From the NCBI RefSeq assembly GCF_000708595.2, contig NZ_JARP01000001.1, positions 62,001 through 126,000 of the forward strand: a stretch of 64,000 bases of DNA, given 5' to 3'. The DNA is from Flavobacterium sp. KJJ. Its GTDB lineage: Bacteria > Bacteroidota > Bacteroidia > Flavobacteriales > Flavobacteriaceae. Made by a program: the position numbers and the translations under genes. Numbering within the stretch: position 1 is the stretch's first letter; every line of letters starts with the position of its first letter. Below the pieces are notes generated by a model. It saw only the letters and a list, made by a program, of their open reading frames with translations, was not told the DNA's origin and did not search any database. This document shows, piece after piece, positions 8,525 through 17,811 of the stretch.

Positions 8525-9478
8525 ATGAAAAATACATTTTTACTTTTTTTATTAAGCCTCGGCATGTTACATGCTGTTGCACAACAACCATCGGAACAGG
8601 AAATCCAGCATCGGCCTGGACTCCAAGGAGATAGTATCGCTTTTCCATTAACACTTGTAGACGCTTTCCCTTTTGTATCGGTAAAGGTTAATGGCGTAAA
8701 GGGGAAATTTATGTTTGATACTGGTAATAAGAATTACATTGAAATTAACGACAATATGGTAAACTTACCCAGAAAAAGAGCAGTTAAAAAGGGGCAGGTT
8801 GGAAGCGGACAATCATTTATAACAAACGTTAACGATACCATTGCCGAAGTCGAGTTCAAAAACGGTCTTACTTTCCATAATCTTTTGAATATTAACAGTG
8901 CGAATTTGGATTTCCTTCAGAATAACATCACACCTGATTGTATTGGATATATAGGGCATGATTTTTATAAAGGGTATCTTTTCAAACTCGATTATGTACA
9001 AAGAAAGCTTACTTTTTACAAGGCCACAGAGGAACGGAAATTGTCGAAAGATTTTTTGAAAGGGGAAAAATTATTGGCAGTTCTCAACTTCGAAACCAGA
9101 AGGCTTCCCAATCACCCGATGGTTCACGTAAAGATTGGAGGTGTTGATTTTCTTGGTTCATTTGATACAGGACAATATGGTTTAATCCAATTAGAGGATC
9201 ACGCAGCGAAAGATTTAAAAAATAAGAAGCTACTGATTGATGCAGGAAAGAATGGACACAACGATGAAGCGGTAAATGTTAATGACATCGTTATAAACGG
9301 CACTCTTAAACTGAGTGTTAAAGGTATTGCGCCATATACCCTAGAACAAACCGCTCCGTTTAGAAAAGGAATGCAAATCACGGAGCCCAACTATATCTGT
9401 TTTGGATATCGGTTCTTCGAACAATACAAAACAGTTTGGGATTACGAGCAAAAGAAAATATACGTATTAGAAAAATGA
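8525..9478 (+). CDS. Secreted retropepsin-like aspartyl protease family protein
   Basis: From ATG 8525 the protein has 317 residues with a clear signal peptide ending near AVAQQ. Two D-T-G motifs are present: GKFMFDTGNKN (about residue 65) and GSFDTGQYG (about residue 208). Two such motifs in one chain fit a two-lobed aspartyl protease of the kind seen in many Bacteroidota exported proteins. Whether it is an active protease is unproven. An upstream in-frame start at 8462 would put 21 extra residues before the signal peptide. Confidence 0.65.
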   Translation: MKNTFLLFLLSLGMLHAVAQQPSEQEIQHRPGLQGDSIAFPLTLVDAFPFVSVKVNGVKGKFMFDTGNKNYIEINDNMVNLPRKRAVKKGQVGSGQSFITNVNDTIAEVEFKNGLTFHNLLNINSANLDFLQNNITPDCIGYIGHDFYKGYLFKLDYVQRKLTFYKATEERKLSKDFLKGEKLLAVLNFETRRLPNHPMVHVKIGGVDFLGSFDTGQYGLIQLEDHAAKDLKNKKLLIDAGKNGHNDEAVNVNDIVINGTLKLSVKGIAPYTLEQTAPFRKGMQITEPNYICFGYRFFEQYKTVWDYEQKKIYVLEK

Positions 9479-9499
9479 TTACGTTTCTCTTTTATAGAG

Positions 9500-9672
9500 T
9501 ATCGGATGTTTTATTAATAGGACATTATCGCATATAAACACACTGCCGACTTATCATAAATATTTTAAGCAGCTTCAAGAATTGGGATATATTAAGTACA
9601 GCCCTTCATACCACCCAGGTTATAGAAGTGAAGTTGAATTATTAAAAGAGGTCATCTCATTTTTGAGATAAC
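9500..9672 (+). pseudogene. Fragment of an HTH-like gene from a mobile element
   Basis: Reading 9550-9672 gives TLPTYHKYFKQLQELGYIKY and then SPSYHPGYRSEVELL before a TAA. This resembles, from memory, the conserved C-terminal part of a small HTH-type protein often found near Bacteroidota integrases (pattern TYHK.I..L...GYI.Y.PSYHP). No start codon and no N-terminal domain are present, so it is a remnant. It lies next to the broken integrase and supports an old integration. Confidence 0.5.
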
Positions 9673-9677
9673 CTCTT
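9646..9677. terminator. Bidirectional terminator hairpin
   Basis: A 14-bp stem with one mismatch (AAGAGGTCATCTCA at 9646-9659 against 9664-9677) and a 4-base loop, followed by a T-rich run on the plus strand. It sits between the plus-strand gene fragment and the minus-strand integrase remnant. Confidence 0.7.
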
Positions 9678-9711
9678 TCTTTTTATATTAAATTATTTTG
9701 GAGATTATATT

Positions 9712-10724
9712 CTAAGAGGATGGTATCTTATATTTCTCTTTAATTAATTCTAATTCATTCTCAAGCCTGATCAGTGCCGTTAAATCTTCCTGTGACATTT
9801 CAATTTTTTCAGGGTTCAGTTTTTTATTCAGCAGTGTCATTTCCCCGCCTATAGTATCCTGCTCTGTGATAGCGTAAGATTCAGTCTGTTTGACTGATGA
9901 ATGTCCTAGCATTTCCTTTACTACATTAATAGGGACGTTATTGTTCAATGTTATAATATTTCCAAATGTTCTGCGTGCAATATGTATATTGAGCGTGAAT
10001 GGAAAACCGCATAATGCGGCAATTTCCTTCAGGTATTCATTCATTTTCTGATTAGAAGAAAGCGGCAGTACAGTTCCGCGCTTAATGCAAACCGGATGAT
10101 CTTTGTATTTTTCAAGAATTTCGATCGCCTTTGGAAGAAGCGGAATTCTTGCCGTAGAATTTGTTTTCTGCCTCTCAGATAAAATCCACTGATTTCCGTC
10201 AACATCATCCTTTATGTCAGCTTTCTGGAGCTGAAAAGCATCAATGTAAGCAAGTCGCGTGTAGTACTGGAAAACAAAAATATCACGCACGGTATAAGCC
10301 GGTCAGTCGCAAACTCGCGTCTTTCTAGTTCAACCAATTCTTTTGCAGAAATGACTTTTTTTCAATTTTAGTTTTCTTTCCTTTAAAATTCTTAAATGGA
10401 TTTTTAATAATGATTTCCTTGTCGATGGCCCGTATTACAATTTTCTTGAAGTAGGAAATGTATTTGAGTGTGGTATTATTTGCGTATTTCCTTACGGTAC
10501 GAAGATGAGTGAATCCAGAAAAAAGTTCAGCGATTTGGCATCTTCTTTTGTGCCTGTTGCTCTTTCGGTTTCTTGTTCCAGCGCTCAGTGTACCACTGGC
10601 GTCTGGTGGATGCTTCTTTCGGGATTCCGTCAACGGTTATCCTGAAATAGACACTTCTAATGTTACTCTCATTGTGTCGCGGTGCTTTCAAAAAGAAAAT
10701 CAACCCAAAGCTGTTCTCTAGCAT
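9712..10724 (-). pseudogene. Tyrosine recombinase/integrase, broken by several frameshifts
   Basis: The minus strand carries all parts of a Bacteroidota-type tyrosine integrase, but in different frames. The arm-binding N-terminus starts at 10724. After ERWNKK the frame slips to TERATGTKEDAKSLN (about 10570-10520). The core-binding part then reads LRTVRKYANNTTLKYISYF in another frame. After SFLQK it continues as LVELERREFATDRLIP, and slips again before RDIFVFQYYTRLAYIDAF. The last 192 residues (9712-10290) are intact and keep HIARRTF, LGHSS and the tyrosine in ESYAI. At least four frame changes make it inactive. It lies just downstream of tRNA-Ser, a typical integration site. Confidence 0.88.
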
Positions 10725-10825
10725 AATTCAACTTATTAGATTAGTAAATGTAGAATTATAACCTAATTTAAACAAGATGTAAACGTGCTTAACCGCTTTG
10801 ATATCGGGACTTAAGATGAAATTTT

Positions 10826-10872
10826 GTGGCGCAAATTTGAACTTTGAAAATGCGCCACGAATGTGCCACAAA
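10826..10872. repeat. GTGGC repeats (candidate integrase arm or att sites)
   Basis: GTGGCGCA at 10826-10833 and its inverse TGCGCCAC at 10851-10858 are followed by a second inverse copy TGCCACAAA near 10862-10871. The three copies lie between the tRNA gene and the integrase remnant, where arm-type or attachment sites would be expected. Function is inferred from position only. Confidence 0.45.
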
Positions 10873-10917
10873 GTTTTTGTTCGATTTTATAAATATTGAA
10901 AAGCGGTATAAAAGAAA

Positions 10918-10949
10918 AAACCCTGCAAATCGTTGGATTTGCAGGGTTT
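10918..10949 (-). terminator. Rho-independent terminator downstream of tRNA-Ser
   Basis: A perfect 14-bp stem (AAACCCTGCAAATC at 10918-10931 with 10936-10949) and a 4-base loop. On the minus strand it is followed by a run of T, so it ends the transcript of the tRNA gene at 11016-11100. Confidence 0.85.
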
Positions 10950-11015
10950 ACCGCTCTTTTTGGCCATTTTTGAAAACTTTGAAAATCTTGTTTTTCTTTT
11001 GTTTTCGGGCCTTCG

Positions 11016-11100
11016 CGGAGAAAGAGGGATTCGAACCCCCGGACCTGTTACAGTCAACAGTTTTCAAGACTGCCGCATTCGACCGCTCTGCCATTTCTCC
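11016..11100 (-). tRNA. tRNA-Ser(UGA)
   Basis: On the minus strand the gene begins GGAGAAATGGCAGAGCGG at 11100, with an anticodon loop CTTGAAA (anticodon TGA), a long variable arm as in serine tRNAs, a GGTTCGAATCC T-arm and a closing TTTCTCC acceptor strand. The 7-bp acceptor stem GGAGAAA/TTTCTCC is perfect. CCA is not encoded. About 85 nt, as expected for tRNA-Ser. Confidence 0.96.
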
Positions 11101-11250
11101 AGTATGTTGCGATCATTTGCTGATTGCGAGTGCAAATATAAGACGGTTTTTCGGTTATCAAAACTTTTTCAGGACTTTTTTTGAAACTTTTTTTTAGAAA
11201 TTTTCAAGTGCTTAATTATCAGTATTCCTGAAAAAGATATTTCTTGAAAA

Positions 11251-11649
11251 TTATTTTAAATCATCTAAAATTGGCACAGGTTTTTTGTTTTCATCAACGG
11301 CAACAAACGAAAAAGTTCCTGAAACTACAGTTTCGCGAAGCTCTGAATACATTTGTTCCATGAAAATATCAACATGAATCTTACAGCTGGTTCTTCCGAC
11401 ATTAATCACTTTTGCAACTAATTCAATTAAAGTTCCGGCTGGAATTGCTTTTTTAAAATCGATTTGGCCAGTCGATATTGTAACCACTTTTTTTCGGCTA
11501 AAACGCGTCGCACAAATAAAAGCAACTTCATCCATAAGATGAAGTGCAGTTCCTCCAAATAAAGTGTCATAATGATTCGTTGTACTCGGAAAAACGGCTT
11601 TAAAAATGTGCGTTTCAGATTTTATAATTCTTTCTTCGATTGTACCCAT
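11251..11649 (-). CDS. Hotdog-fold acyl-CoA thioesterase
   Basis: 132 residues with the hotdog thioesterase pattern: THIFKAVFPSTTNHYDTLFG, then GTALHLMDEVAFICATRFSR, and TGQIDFKKAIPAGTLIEL. It resembles the YciA/BACH group that hydrolyses acyl-CoA in the cytoplasm. Its start lies one base after the ribBA stop, so it is the last gene of the ftsK-to-ribBA operon. Confidence 0.85.
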   Translation of the reverse strand: MGTIEERIIKSETHIFKAVFPSTTNHYDTLFGGTALHLMDEVAFICATRFSRKKVVTISTGQIDFKKAIPAGTLIELVAKVINVGRTSCKIHVDIFMEQMYSELRETVVSGTFSFVAVDENKKPVPILDDLK

Positions 11650-11650
11650 A

Positions 11651-12784
11651 TTAGTAGCTTACATATTCGGTTATTTCAAGTCCGTATCCAATCATTCCGA
11701 CACGTTTCGTTTGCTCAGTATTCGATACTAATCTAATTTTAGAGATATCAATGTCATGTAAGATTTGAGCGCCAATTCCGTAATCTTTGCTGTCAATGAT
11801 TACCTTTGGAGCTTTCATTGTACCTTCTGCCTGTAATGTTTTAAGTTCTGCAATTCTATTTAACAAATTAACAGCAGACATATCTTGGTTGATAAATAAA
11901 ACAGCGCCTTTGCCATTTTCATTAATTACTTTAAACATGTCGTCTAATTGCTGTTCAGCATTGTTAGTTAAGGTACCTAATAAATCATTATTTACCTGAG
12001 AAGAATTTATTCTAGTTAATATCGGTTCTCCAAGATTCCAGGTTCCTTTTGTTAAGGCAATATGAATTTGTTTATTTGTTGTTTGCTCGTAAGCTCTCAG
12101 TCTAAAAGTTCCAAAACGAGTTTCGATATCAAAATCTTCTTTTTTAACGATTAAGCTATCGTGCTGCATTCTGTAAGCAACTAAATCTTCAATCGAAACT
12201 AATTTTAAATTAAATTTCTCAGCTACTTTTACCAATTCAGGCAAACGAGACATTGTACCGTCTTCATTTAAAATTTCGCAAATAACACCTGCTGATTTAA
12301 AACCGGCTAATCTTGCAAAGTCAATTGCGGCTTCTGTATGACCAGTTCTTCTTAAAACACCACCTTGCTTAGCTACTAACGGGAAAATGTGTCCAGGTCT
12401 TGCTAATTCATGTGGTTTAATGCTTGAATCTGTTAATGCTAAAACAGTTTTAGATCGGTCTGCTGCAGAAATTCCTGTCGTTACACCGTGTCCTTTTAAA
12501 TCAACAGAAACTGTAAAAGCAGTTTCCATATGATCTGTATTATTGGTAACCATTGGTCTTAGGTCTAATTCCTTGCAACGGCTTTCAGTTAGTGGTGCAC
12601 AAATCAATCCGCGTCCGTGAGTAGCCATAAAATTGATCATCTCTGGCGTTACTTTTTCGGCTGCCGCCAAAAAGTCGCCTTCATTCTCACGATCTTCATC
12701 ATCTACTACAATGATTACTTTACCTTGACGAATATCTTCTATAGCTTCTTCAATGGTGTTTAGTTGTATTTTTGTTGTTGACAT
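11651..12784 (-). CDS. ribB: RibBA-type protein: DHBP synthase with degenerate GTP cyclohydrolase II half
   Basis: 377 residues. The N-terminal half (about 1-205) is 3,4-dihydroxy-2-butanone-4-phosphate synthase, with the acidic metal/substrate loop DDEDRENEGDF, THGRGLICAPL and RTGHTEAAIDF. It makes the four-carbon precursor of riboflavin from ribulose-5-phosphate. The C-terminal half aligns in position with GTP cyclohydrolase II, but the zinc-binding CxxxCxC region is replaced by RINSSQVNNDLLGTLTNN. The cyclohydrolase half is therefore probably inactive, and a separate ribA would be needed. Three bases follow the upstream permease gene. Confidence 0.88.
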   Translation of the reverse strand: MSTTKIQLNTIEEAIEDIRQGKVIIVVDDEDRENEGDFLAAAEKVTPEMINFMATHGRGLICAPLTESRCKELDLRPMVTNNTDHMETAFTVSVDLKGHGVTTGISAADRSKTVLALTDSSIKPHELARPGHIFPLVAKQGGVLRRTGHTEAAIDFARLAGFKSAGVICEILNEDGTMSRLPELVKVAEKFNLKLVSIEDLVAYRMQHDSLIVKKEDFDIETRFGTFRLRAYEQTTNKQIHIALTKGTWNLGEPILTRINSSQVNNDLLGTLTNNAEQQLDDMFKVINENGKGAVLFINQDMSAVNLLNRIAELKTLQAEGTMKAPKVIIDSKDYGIGAQILHDIDISKIRLVSNTEQTKRVGMIGYGLEITEYVSY

Positions 12785-12786
12785 AA

Positions 12787-14241
12787 TTATTGTTGATTTT
12801 GAGCGGGAAAAAAGCGCTCGGAAATTTTTTGAAAGAATTGTGATATTGGTGTTGTAATCGCGTCAAAGTTTATTAATCCGTTATCGTTTGTTGCACGATA
12901 CGTTAATAATATAGCTAACGGCAATAATATAAATGAGGACATCCATGATCCCATAAAAGGGGTCATTCCGCCTTCTTGAGAAAGTCTTTTTCCAAATGTA
13001 TTAATAAAATGAAAGGTAATAAAAATCAAAACAGCAAATACAATTGGCAGTCCTAAACCACCTTTACGAATAATAGCACCAAGCGGAGCTCCGATAAAAA
13101 ACATTAAAAAACACGCAAAAGCAATTACAAATTTCTCATATAAGGCGCTGAGGTGTTTGTTAATGTCACGCTGCTTGTCTTTTAAATCTTTTTGAGTGGC
13201 TTCTATCGAATAAATGTTACTGGTTACGTTTCCGCTGGCCATTCTTAAAATATCCGCTTTTTGTTTGTTTGTGTACATTGATAAAAGATCGTTCGGCAAC
13301 GATTTTTTCTTTTTATCTGTTTTTGATTCGATTGGAGATTTTTTAATTCCAACACGCTGATTAATATTTTCTGAAAAAGATAGAATTTCAGTATCTAAAT
13401 TTTTGTTTAATGAATCTAAAGTATAGCGAAGCTCATTAACGTTTAACATTCCGTTTGTACTTCCCACATTTTCTTTGTCTTCATCAACTTTATTTAATTC
13501 AGAAAGATCTATATTGATGATCTGTTTTTTAAATGCCGCTTTTATAAATGGCAATTTCGCACGATCTTCATATTTTTTAGGGGTGACATCTTGGTAGTAA
13601 TAACCGTCGTTTAAAACCAGTTTTAAAATACTTGATTTTTCATTACTGATCAGTTTACCATTTTTTGCTTTAATAACAGTTTTATTTTCTCCAACGTTAT
13701 TGGCTTTTTCATGAATGGTAACTCCGGTTAAGATATTTCCGTTTTCGCCTGATTTTTTATTTACTTTAATATTATAAGTTCCAACATCATTAAATTGACC
13801 TTCCGCAATTGCCATGGCTGGTTTTGCCTGAGCAATATTTTTTCGGAAATTGACAAACTTGTATTCTGCGTAAGGAATCACATTGTTAGCAAACCAAAAT
13901 GCAACAATACTCAATACAAAAATAAAAACGATTAAAACGCGCATGGCTCTTTGCAATGATATTCCTGAAGATTTCATTGCTGCGAATTCATAATTCTCAG
14001 CAAGATTTCCAAATGTCATAATTGAAGCCAATAGAACAGACAACGGTAAAACCAGCGGAATTATTCGAGGCATTGAGAATAAAAGAAACTTCACAATCAG
14101 CATTAAATCAAGATCTTTCCCTGCAAGTTCAGAGATAAAGAGCCAGACTGTCTGGAGTATGAATATAAAAAAAAGGATTACAAATACCGTAGTAAATGTA
14201 ATCAGGAATGTTTTTAGTAAGTATTTGTCTAAAATTTTCAA
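12787..14241 (-). CDS. LptF/LptG-family permease (YjgP/YjgQ)
   Basis: 484 residues. Three membrane helices are near the N-terminus (about 15-35, 55-80, 100-120), then a long periplasmic beta-rich region, then three C-terminal helices, the layout of LptF/LptG. These form the ABC permease core with LptB that lifts lipopolysaccharide from the inner membrane. Which of the two paralogues this is cannot be decided here. It follows lolA by 7 bp, so outer-membrane lipoprotein and LPS export genes are coupled in one operon. Confidence 0.88.
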   Translation of the reverse strand: MKILDKYLLKTFLITFTTVFVILFFIFILQTVWLFISELAGKDLDLMLIVKFLLFSMPRIIPLVLPLSVLLASIMTFGNLAENYEFAAMKSSGISLQRAMRVLIVFIFVLSIVAFWFANNVIPYAEYKFVNFRKNIAQAKPAMAIAEGQFNDVGTYNIKVNKKSGENGNILTGVTIHEKANNVGENKTVIKAKNGKLISNEKSSILKLVLNDGYYYQDVTPKKYEDRAKLPFIKAAFKKQIINIDLSELNKVDEDKENVGSTNGMLNVNELRYTLDSLNKNLDTEILSFSENINQRVGIKKSPIESKTDKKKKSLPNDLLSMYTNKQKADILRMASGNVTSNIYSIEATQKDLKDKQRDINKHLSALYEKFVIAFACFLMFFIGAPLGAIIRKGGLGLPIVFAVLIFITFHFINTFGKRLSQEGGMTPFMGSWMSSFILLPLAILLTYRATNDNGLINFDAITTPISQFFQKISERFFPAQNQQ

Positions 14242-14248
14242 CCTTGGT

Positions 14249-14941
14249 TTAATCTAATTTGTTGATGTAGTATTTTGGATATTTGCTCGCTACAAAGGTA
14301 AATTGATTTTTTGATAAAGGCTGATTGGTTTTAAAAGAATTAACGGTTAAAGTGGTTTTTGTTCCATTTTTACCAGTTTCAATCAAATTATAAATGTGTT
14401 TTGTCTGAACATCAATGCCCAAAAGAATTTCTTTTCTTTGATCTTTCGCATTAGTTGGTGCTAATTTGATGTATTGAATCTTTCTTCCTTTAACATTTTG
14501 AACGATGTCCATGTTATATTTGTATCCTGAGTTAAAAAAAGTAAGCATTTTTGAAGGCGTAATAGCATTGTCGTCTTTTTCGTTTACTTTAGATACAGTA
14601 ACTTCTTCATCTTCAGGAACAATTGTGTATGTTTTCTGACCATCAAATATTTTTGTAACGCCCATGAAATTCAAAACATATTGATTTCCTTTCATAGTTA
14701 CATTTCCTTTGCTATCCTGATTTATGTTTTCTTTTGCATTATTCAAAGAATATTTAAAATCGATCACAATGTTATCGTAACTTTTTATTTTAGCAGTTAC
14801 TTCGTTCAATAAATCTTTGGCTTTTTTATCCTGAGCTTGAATAGAAGTGAAGCTCAAAAGCAAAATAACTGCCATTTGAAGACACTTTTTAGTCATGTTT
14901 GTGATAGAATTGTTTCTGATTTCCTGAATTTTTGTTTTCAT
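14249..14941 (-). CDS. lolA: LolA-like outer-membrane lipoprotein carrier
   Basis: About 230 residues from ATG 14941, 7 bp after the ftsK stop. A signal peptide (CLQMAVILLLSFTSIQAQ) starts about residue 20; an ATG at 14896 would give a more ordinary signal peptide and is the alternative start. The mature part has the LolA pattern: AKDLLNEVTAKIKSYDNIVI, FKYSLNNAKENI, KGNQYVLNFMG and IFDGQKTYTIVPEDEEV. It would carry lipoproteins across the periplasm. Confidence 0.85.
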   Translation of the reverse strand: MKTKIQEIRNNSITNMTKKCLQMAVILLLSFTSIQAQDKKAKDLLNEVTAKIKSYDNIVIDFKYSLNNAKENINQDSKGNVTMKGNQYVLNFMGVTKIFDGQKTYTIVPEDEEVTVSKVNEKDDNAITPSKMLTFFNSGYKYNMDIVQNVKGRKIQYIKLAPTNAKDQRKEILLGIDVQTKHIYNLIETGKNGTKTTLTVNSFKTNQPLSKNQFTFVASKYPKYYINKLD

Positions 14942-14948
14942 GATGGGG

Positions 14949-17405
14949 TTAATTTTGTTCATTATTAAAAAATTGATCAAGAGCACTCAGATCTGAAATA
15001 TTCACACTTCTCGCTTTACTGCCTTCAAAGGGGCCAACAATTCCTGCTGCTTCCAGCTGATCGATCAAACGACCGGCTCTGTTGTAACCTAATTTTAATT
15101 TTCTTTGCAGTAATGAAGCAGAACCCTGCTGTGCATTTACAATAATCTCAGCAGCTTCTCTAAATAAGGTATCTCTTTCGGAAATATCCATATCAAGATT
15201 GATGCCAGTTTCTTCTCCAACAAACTCTGGAAGCAAATAAGCTGTGGCATACGCTTTTTGCGAACCAATAAAATCCGTAATTTTTTCGACCTCTGGAGTG
15301 TCAATAAAAGCACATTGTACACGAACAACATCATTTCCATTCGTATATAATAAATCTCCTCGCCCAATCAACTGATCGGCTCCTTGTGTGTCAAGAATTG
15401 TTCTTGAGTCAATTTTAGAGGTTACTCTAAAAGCAATTCTCGCAGGGAAATTCGCTTTAATCAAACCTGTAATAACGTTCACAGATGGTCTTTGTGTGGC
15501 AATAATTAAGTGAATACCAATAGCACGGGCCAGCTGAGCCAAACGAGCAATCGGAATTTCGACTTCTTTACCCGCTGTCATAATCAAATCGGCAAACTCA
15601 TCGACAACCAATATAATGTAAGGCAAGAATCTATGTCCAGCTTCAGGATTTAATTTTCGAGCTTTAAATTTATCATTATATTCCTTAATGTTACGAACCA
15701 TCGCATCTTTTAGTAAAGAGTAACGATTATCCATTTCAACACAAAGTGAATTTAAAGTATTTACAACTTTAGCATTATCTGTAATAATTGCATCTTCAGT
15801 ATCAGGAAGTTTAGCTAAATAATGTCTTTCAATTTTATTAAATAATGTTAACTCTACTTTTTTAGGATCGACCAAAACAAATTTTACTTCTGCAGGATGT
15901 TTTTTATATAAAAGAGAAGTCAAAACAGCATTTAATCCGACAGATTTTCCTTGTCCAGTCGCACCCGCCATCAGTAAGTGAGGCATTTTAGCTAAATCGA
16001 CAACAAAAGTTTCATTCGAAATTGTTTTTCCTAAAGCAATTGGGAGTTCCATTTCAGCTTCCTGAAATTTTGCTGAACCAATAACGCTTTTCATAGAAAC
16101 CATAGTAGGATTCTTATTCGGAACCTCGATACCAATTGTTCCTTTTCCTGGAATTGGAGCAATAATACGAATTCCTAACGCTGATAATGACAAAGCAATA
16201 TCGTCTTCTAAACTTTTAATTTTAGAAATTCTGATTCCGGCTTCCGGTACAATTTCATATAGCGTTACAGAAGGACCAACTGTAGCTTTAATTTGAGCAA
16301 TTTCAATTTTGTAGTTACGAAGTGTATCTACAATTTTGTTTTTATTTTCTTCTAATTCTTCTTGATTAATTGTAATTCCGCCAGTCGAATATTCTTTTAA
16401 TAAATCAATTGTAGGGAATTTGTAATTCGATAAATCCAAAGTTGGATCAAACAATCCAAAATCTGCAACGAGGCGAGAAGCAAGATTCTCTTCAATGATA
16501 TCTTCTTCTTCTGCTTTTTCAATAACAAATTCTTCAGTATGAACTGGAGCGGTTACTGGTGTTGCTGGATTAATATTCATTTGCACTGGTTTTAAAACCG
16601 GATTCAAATCAATTTCTGACGAATTTGAAATCGTTGGTTTTAAAGCTTCCTTATTGATTTCGAATTGAGTGTCTTCTGTTTTCAGATGGATATTGTCTAA
16701 TTCTTGATCTTCTTCCTCAATAGCAAATTCTTCTAAATTATAAGCACTTTCAGGCTGTTGAGGTATTTTTATAGCATTCAATTCTGATTTAAATTGATCT
16801 TTAGTCGAATGAAAATAAGATTGAATTTTTTCTGGAGATAATTTAATTTTAAAAATTACATAAATAATAATTCCGAAAAGCAAGGTCAGTAGTGTACCTG
16901 TTTTTCCAATGTAATCCTGAAGGAATAAATTAAGTTCATACCCAATTGTGCCACCCAATTCTGGAGCTGAAGTAGCAAAAAAGCCAAACAATACAGAAAC
17001 GATAATAATGGCAAATAAGTCCCAAAACCAAATGCTTTTAAGTCTTTTGGTTGACATTTCTAAAGCCAGAAATAATCCGGTCAAGAAAAATAAACGGACT
17101 AATATAAAAGAAGCAAGACCGAAACCTCTATAAACAATAAGATCGGCAAGATAAGCTCCAAATTTTCCAAGCCAATTTTGTACTTCTTCCGCGCGATCGC
17201 CAAGCTGGCTTACCGCACTTTGATCTGTCTGCCATTGACCGTTGACATAAAAAGAAATAAATGCAACTAGTAATGCAATAGAAAAGAGTACCAAAAGGCA
17301 ACCTAAAACAAATTTTTGTTGTTTAGTTATTTTCCAAGATCTTAAAGTCTCAGTTTTTGGCTCTTTTTTTTTATCTACAGTTTCTTTTTTGGTTGTTTTT
17401 GCCAT
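14949..17405 (-). CDS. ftsK: DNA translocase FtsK/SpoIIIE
   Basis: 818 residues. Four membrane helices (about 32-52, 96-117, 128-146, 170-186) anchor it at the septum. A Glu/Asn-rich linker (about 190-330) follows. The motor has Walker A GATGQGKS at 481-488 and Walker B LVVDEFADL. The C-terminal winged-helix gamma domain ends the protein (ASLLQRKLKLGYNRAGRLID). It pumps chromosome DNA toward the dif site at division. It starts 18 bp after dgkA. Confidence 0.95.
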   Translation of the reverse strand: MAKTTKKETVDKKKEPKTETLRSWKITKQQKFVLGCLLVLFSIALLVAFISFYVNGQWQTDQSAVSQLGDRAEEVQNWLGKFGAYLADLIVYRGFGLASFILVRLFFLTGLFLALEMSTKRLKSIWFWDLFAIIIVSVLFGFFATSAPELGGTIGYELNLFLQDYIGKTGTLLTLLFGIIIYVIFKIKLSPEKIQSYFHSTKDQFKSELNAIKIPQQPESAYNLEEFAIEEEDQELDNIHLKTEDTQFEINKEALKPTISNSSEIDLNPVLKPVQMNINPATPVTAPVHTEEFVIEKAEEEDIIEENLASRLVADFGLFDPTLDLSNYKFPTIDLLKEYSTGGITINQEELEENKNKIVDTLRNYKIEIAQIKATVGPSVTLYEIVPEAGIRISKIKSLEDDIALSLSALGIRIIAPIPGKGTIGIEVPNKNPTMVSMKSVIGSAKFQEAEMELPIALGKTISNETFVVDLAKMPHLLMAGATGQGKSVGLNAVLTSLLYKKHPAEVKFVLVDPKKVELTLFNKIERHYLAKLPDTEDAIITDNAKVVNTLNSLCVEMDNRYSLLKDAMVRNIKEYNDKFKARKLNPEAGHRFLPYIILVVDEFADLIMTAGKEVEIPIARLAQLARAIGIHLIIATQRPSVNVITGLIKANFPARIAFRVTSKIDSRTILDTQGADQLIGRGDLLYTNGNDVVRVQCAFIDTPEVEKITDFIGSQKAYATAYLLPEFVGEETGINLDMDISERDTLFREAAEIIVNAQQGSASLLQRKLKLGYNRAGRLIDQLEAAGIVGPFEGSKARSVNISDLSALDQFFNNEQN

Positions 17406-17423
17406 TCTTGCGTTTACTATTGC

Positions 17424-17798
17424 CTAAATAAATTTTGGTATATAAATAATCAAGCCTATTGCTATAGCTGTCAATGCGGCAAAAAATACCGCCCCAGCTG
17501 CAATATCTTTAATAAATCCGATTCGTTTGCTGTAGTCAGGATGAATAAAATCTGCAATTTTTTCTACTGCAGTATTTAGCCCTTCTACACTTAAAACTAA
17601 ACCAATGGCTAAGGTTTGACATAGCCATTCGGTTTGTGAAATATGAAAATAGAATCCAGCAATAGTCATGAAAATTCCCAATGAGAATTGAACCATAATG
17701 CTATGTTCTGTTTTAATAAGCTTTACAGCGCCGTTAAAAGCATACGTCATGCTTTTTAACCGGCCCGTAACAAAAGTATTATCTTTTTGAAACTCCAT
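17424..17798 (-). CDS. dgkA: Diacylglycerol/undecaprenol kinase family protein
   Basis: 124 residues with three membrane helices and the family signature VEGLNTAVEKIADFI followed by KDIAAGAVFFAALTA. The family phosphorylates diacylglycerol or undecaprenol at the inner membrane; in bacteria without a strong DAG cycle the undecaprenol role is likely, but the substrate cannot be told from sequence. Thirteen bases separate it from tpx upstream. Confidence 0.9.
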   Translation of the reverse strand: MEFQKDNTFVTGRLKSMTYAFNGAVKLIKTEHSIMVQFSLGIFMTIAGFYFHISQTEWLCQTLAIGLVLSVEGLNTAVEKIADFIHPDYSKRIGFIKDIAAGAVFFAALTAIAIGLIIYIPKFI

Positions 17799-17811
17799 TT
17801 ATAGGAAAATA

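Noticed and set aside
9646..9677. Attachment-site core of the mobile element
   Set aside because: The inverted repeat with following T-run is a better terminator, and it has no match to the tRNA 3' end.
10844..11197. Plus-strand open frame of 117 codons
   Set aside because: It runs through the tRNA-Ser gene on the opposite strand and its terminator; it is an artefact of that sequence.
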